Origin: an uncultured Barnesiella sp.
Lineage (GTDB): Bacteria; Bacteroidota; Bacteroidia; Bacteroidales; Barnesiellaceae
Assembly (NCBI GenBank): GCA_944320015.1
Contig: CALUFO010000003.1
Location: 1-64,000 of the forward strand
Direction of reading: 5' to 3'
Length of the DNA: 64,000 nucleotides
The position numbers and the translations under genes were made by a program. Positions 62,645-64,000 of the stretch are shown here, one piece after another (positions within the stretch are counted from its first letter, which is position 1; each line of letters starts with the position of its first letter). The notes beneath the pieces were generated by a model. That model searched no databases. It was not told the origin of the DNA and saw nothing but the letters and a program-made list of their open reading frames with translations.

Positions 62645-62666
62645 AAAAGACAACAGCCCCATAAGA

Positions 62667-62701
62667 ACGAGGGCGGGTCGCTGTCGCGCGCCCGCCCTCG
62701 T
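62667..62701. terminator. Terminator-like hairpin between convergent genes
   Basis: Stem ACGAGGGCGGG (62667-62677) / CCCGCCCTCGT (62691-62701), very stable, without a strong T run. Confidence 0.6.
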
Positions 62702-62719
62702 CGTTTACTACCAATAAGG

Positions 62720-63430
62720 TTAATACCCGATTATCAACATCACCCCGACACCAACTATCACACAAAACAAAAGATAAAGAACCGAAGCACACAAGGTGCG
62801 CCCCATCGTTTTCCAAAACTTGTCGGGGAAAAGCGAATACGCCGCCCAATAAGTGGGAAGCAGGCAAAGAGCCATCGAAGCCCACTCATACACCGTATAA
62901 TACGAAGCGTCCAGCACCCACCCTATCGGCGTCACTACCAGCGAGAGCAAGATATACAACACCGACAGGTAACAACAACCCAGCAGATACTCTACCCAAT
63001 TGTACCGCGCAGCACCGGCCTTGCGGAAAGCTATCTTGACGGCCAGCACCATAAACGGAACCGTGGCGATAGTAAGGAGGGTATAATGCTCGACTATCCA
63101 ATTGTGCGTGTCCGACACTTCGATCGTCGAAATCGTTCCGGGCAATCCCTTGATATGCCCGAAGAAAAGCAGAATCACACACCATACCGCCAGCAACGGG
63201 ATAGGAGCCATATAGCCTTTGCGGCGCCCGGCGAAATAATCGCTGATCAGCCGGTCGGGGTGGACGACCAACGTGCGCGTCGTCTTGATAAAAGTATTGT
63301 CGACATGAAAAATACCGTGCAGAAGATTGTCCCACACACTCTTCCAAGTCAAACGTCCCACCGTAGACTTCTGCCCGCAATGGTTACAAAAGTTTCCTTC
63401 AAATTCGGTTCCACAGTTTTTGCAAATCAT
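62720..63430 (-). CDS. DUF3667-type membrane protein with zinc ribbon
   Basis: About 236 residues from ATG 63430 (MICKNCGTEFEGNFCNHCGQ); the frame is open 27 codons further, but that part reaches the next gene. An N-terminal zinc ribbon with two CxxC pairs is followed by a conserved amphipathic segment (TWKSVWDNLLHGIFHVDNTF, then HPDRLISDYFAGRRKGYMAP) and about five membrane helices. This layout is typical of DUF3667. Function unknown. Confidence 0.88.
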   Translation of the reverse strand: MICKNCGTEFEGNFCNHCGQKSTVGRLTWKSVWDNLLHGIFHVDNTFIKTTRTLVVHPDRLISDYFAGRRKGYMAPIPLLAVWCVILLFFGHIKGLPGTISTIEVSDTHNWIVEHYTLLTIATVPFMVLAVKIAFRKAGAARYNWVEYLLGCCYLSVLYILLSLVVTPIGWVLDASYYTVYEWASMALCLLPTYWAAYSLFPDKFWKTMGRTLCASVLYLLFCVIVGVGVMLIIGY

Positions 63431-63507
63431 CTTTCTCTCTTCATTAAAAACCGGGAGACAAAGATACATCGCCCCACCCTTCCCGCCAACAAACCATCGT
63501 CCGAATT

Positions 63508-63987
63508 TCAAAAATAGTTCGTCGGGCGATGCGGCCGGCGGTTACAAGCCAACCGAATATCGCTCTTCACGGTCGACAACGCTCCCTGATACTGCAATTG
63601 CCGGCGCGCGCTCTCTTCGGGCAGTTTCGTGACAAACCACTGCGAGAGAATATAGTGTACTATCGCCCGTTCGAGCTGGTGACAAATCGACTCGTCGAGC
63701 CCCCGCGCCCGCTCCTGAGGCAACACGACGGCAAAAATCACATCACTCTCGGTCGAGGCATACTCGCCCGAGAGATAAGCCGACAGGGCGTGCGTCATCT
63801 CGTCACGGGCATCGGAAAGCCAGCGGGAAACAAACGGCCGGTCATCGTCCGAAACAATAACCGCATGGCTCCACCCCGTTTTCAAATCGGCGGCTCCGGC
63901 CATGCTTTTCGCCACATACGCACACTCCACGGTCAACTCACGCAATACTTCCTCCTCCGAAAAAGCGAACACCACCGTTTCCTTCAA
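63508..63987 (-). CDS. Uncharacterised protein, start uncertain at window edge
   Basis: A frame of about 159 codons, with TTG at 63987 as the first plausible start inside the window. An AAGGGA ribosome-site-like run lies just before it, but no stop codon precedes it before the window ends, so the gene may begin outside. Readable features: VVFAFSEEEVLRELTVECAY, SDARDEMTHALSAYLSGEY, and QLERAIVHYILSQWFVTKLP. It is helical and soluble and I do not recognise the family. The high coding quality and lack of overlap with the DUF3667 gene support it being real. Confidence 0.65.
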   Translation of the reverse strand: MKETVVFAFSEEEVLRELTVECAYVAKSMAGAADLKTGWSHAVIVSDDDRPFVSRWLSDARDEMTHALSAYLSGEYASTESDVIFAVVLPQERARGLDESICHQLERAIVHYILSQWFVTKLPEESARRQLQYQGALSTVKSDIRLACNRRPHRPTNYF

Positions 63988-64000
63988 ATTTCCCTTTTTT

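Overview
The window is a chromosomal segment of an anaerobic gut-type Bacteroidales bacterium. The signs are a SusC/SusD pair, many lipoproteins with Bacteroidota-style lipoboxes, M56-TonB fusions, and promoters that fit the Bacteroidota pattern TTTG-N18-20-TAnnTTTG rather than sigma70 boxes. The balanced GC content and gene order (purH-mreBCD-mrdA-rodA; hydrolase-Mur ligase-ddl) fit Barnesiella or a relative, but the genus is an inference. I see no phage, plasmid, rRNA, CRISPR array or transposase.

Layout. 1-900: no genes; a cluster of quasi-palindromic intergenic repeats. 907-7728: four-gene SusC/SusD operon on the minus strand, with two extra surface lipoproteins and a leader of about 200 nt. 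8415-17405: plus-strand genes: coaX, an outer-membrane barrel, an M16 protease (next to a minus-strand secreted protein), a DivIC-like division protein, and a BlaI/M56/TonB sensor module with a palindromic operator in its promoter. 17488-21177: two-gene surface operon, with a collagen-like and leucine-rich-repeat lipoprotein and an OmpA-like barrel protein. 21446-28755: the rod-shape/elongasome operon behind purH. 29001-31782: trmD, divergent from an ABC-F gene and a Dabb gene. 31895-32029: a 44-residue gene that ordinary length cutoffs miss. 32319-37369: metA, a U32 peptidase family gene, a trypsin-like protease fused to a beta-barrel, and a lipoprotein. 37470-41413: an adenine methyltransferase coupled to a RecB-nuclease/helicase protein. 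41567-45087: ligA, a DUF6913-like gene and dapA. 45223-48790: hydrolase, membrane-anchored Mur ligase and ddl. 48978-52226: truncated Gly/Pro-rich remnant, then ettA, def and ruvX. 52227-52708: tandem promoters, a possible short RNA and tRNA-Leu(UAG). 52796-57378: parC with a barrel protein and an S41 protease. 57591-60302: glyS, lemA and an FKBP. 60478-63987: phoU, a DUF4919-like gene, a SlyD-like FKBP, a DUF3667 membrane protein and an uncharacterised gene at the edge.

Most of the segment is core metabolism and envelope biogenesis: peptidoglycan precursor synthesis (ddl, Mur ligase, dapA), its insertion (mreBCD, mrdA, rodA, DivIC), translation (glyS, trmD, def, two ABC-F, tRNA-Leu) and DNA upkeep (ligA, parC, ruvX). 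The parts most worth a second look are the helicase-nuclease/methyltransferase pair, the protease-barrel fusion, the ABC-F protein with one degenerate ATP site, the covarying repeat family, the short-RNA candidate near 52.5 kb and the 44-residue gene. Functions are read from motifs and recall of families; no database search was run.
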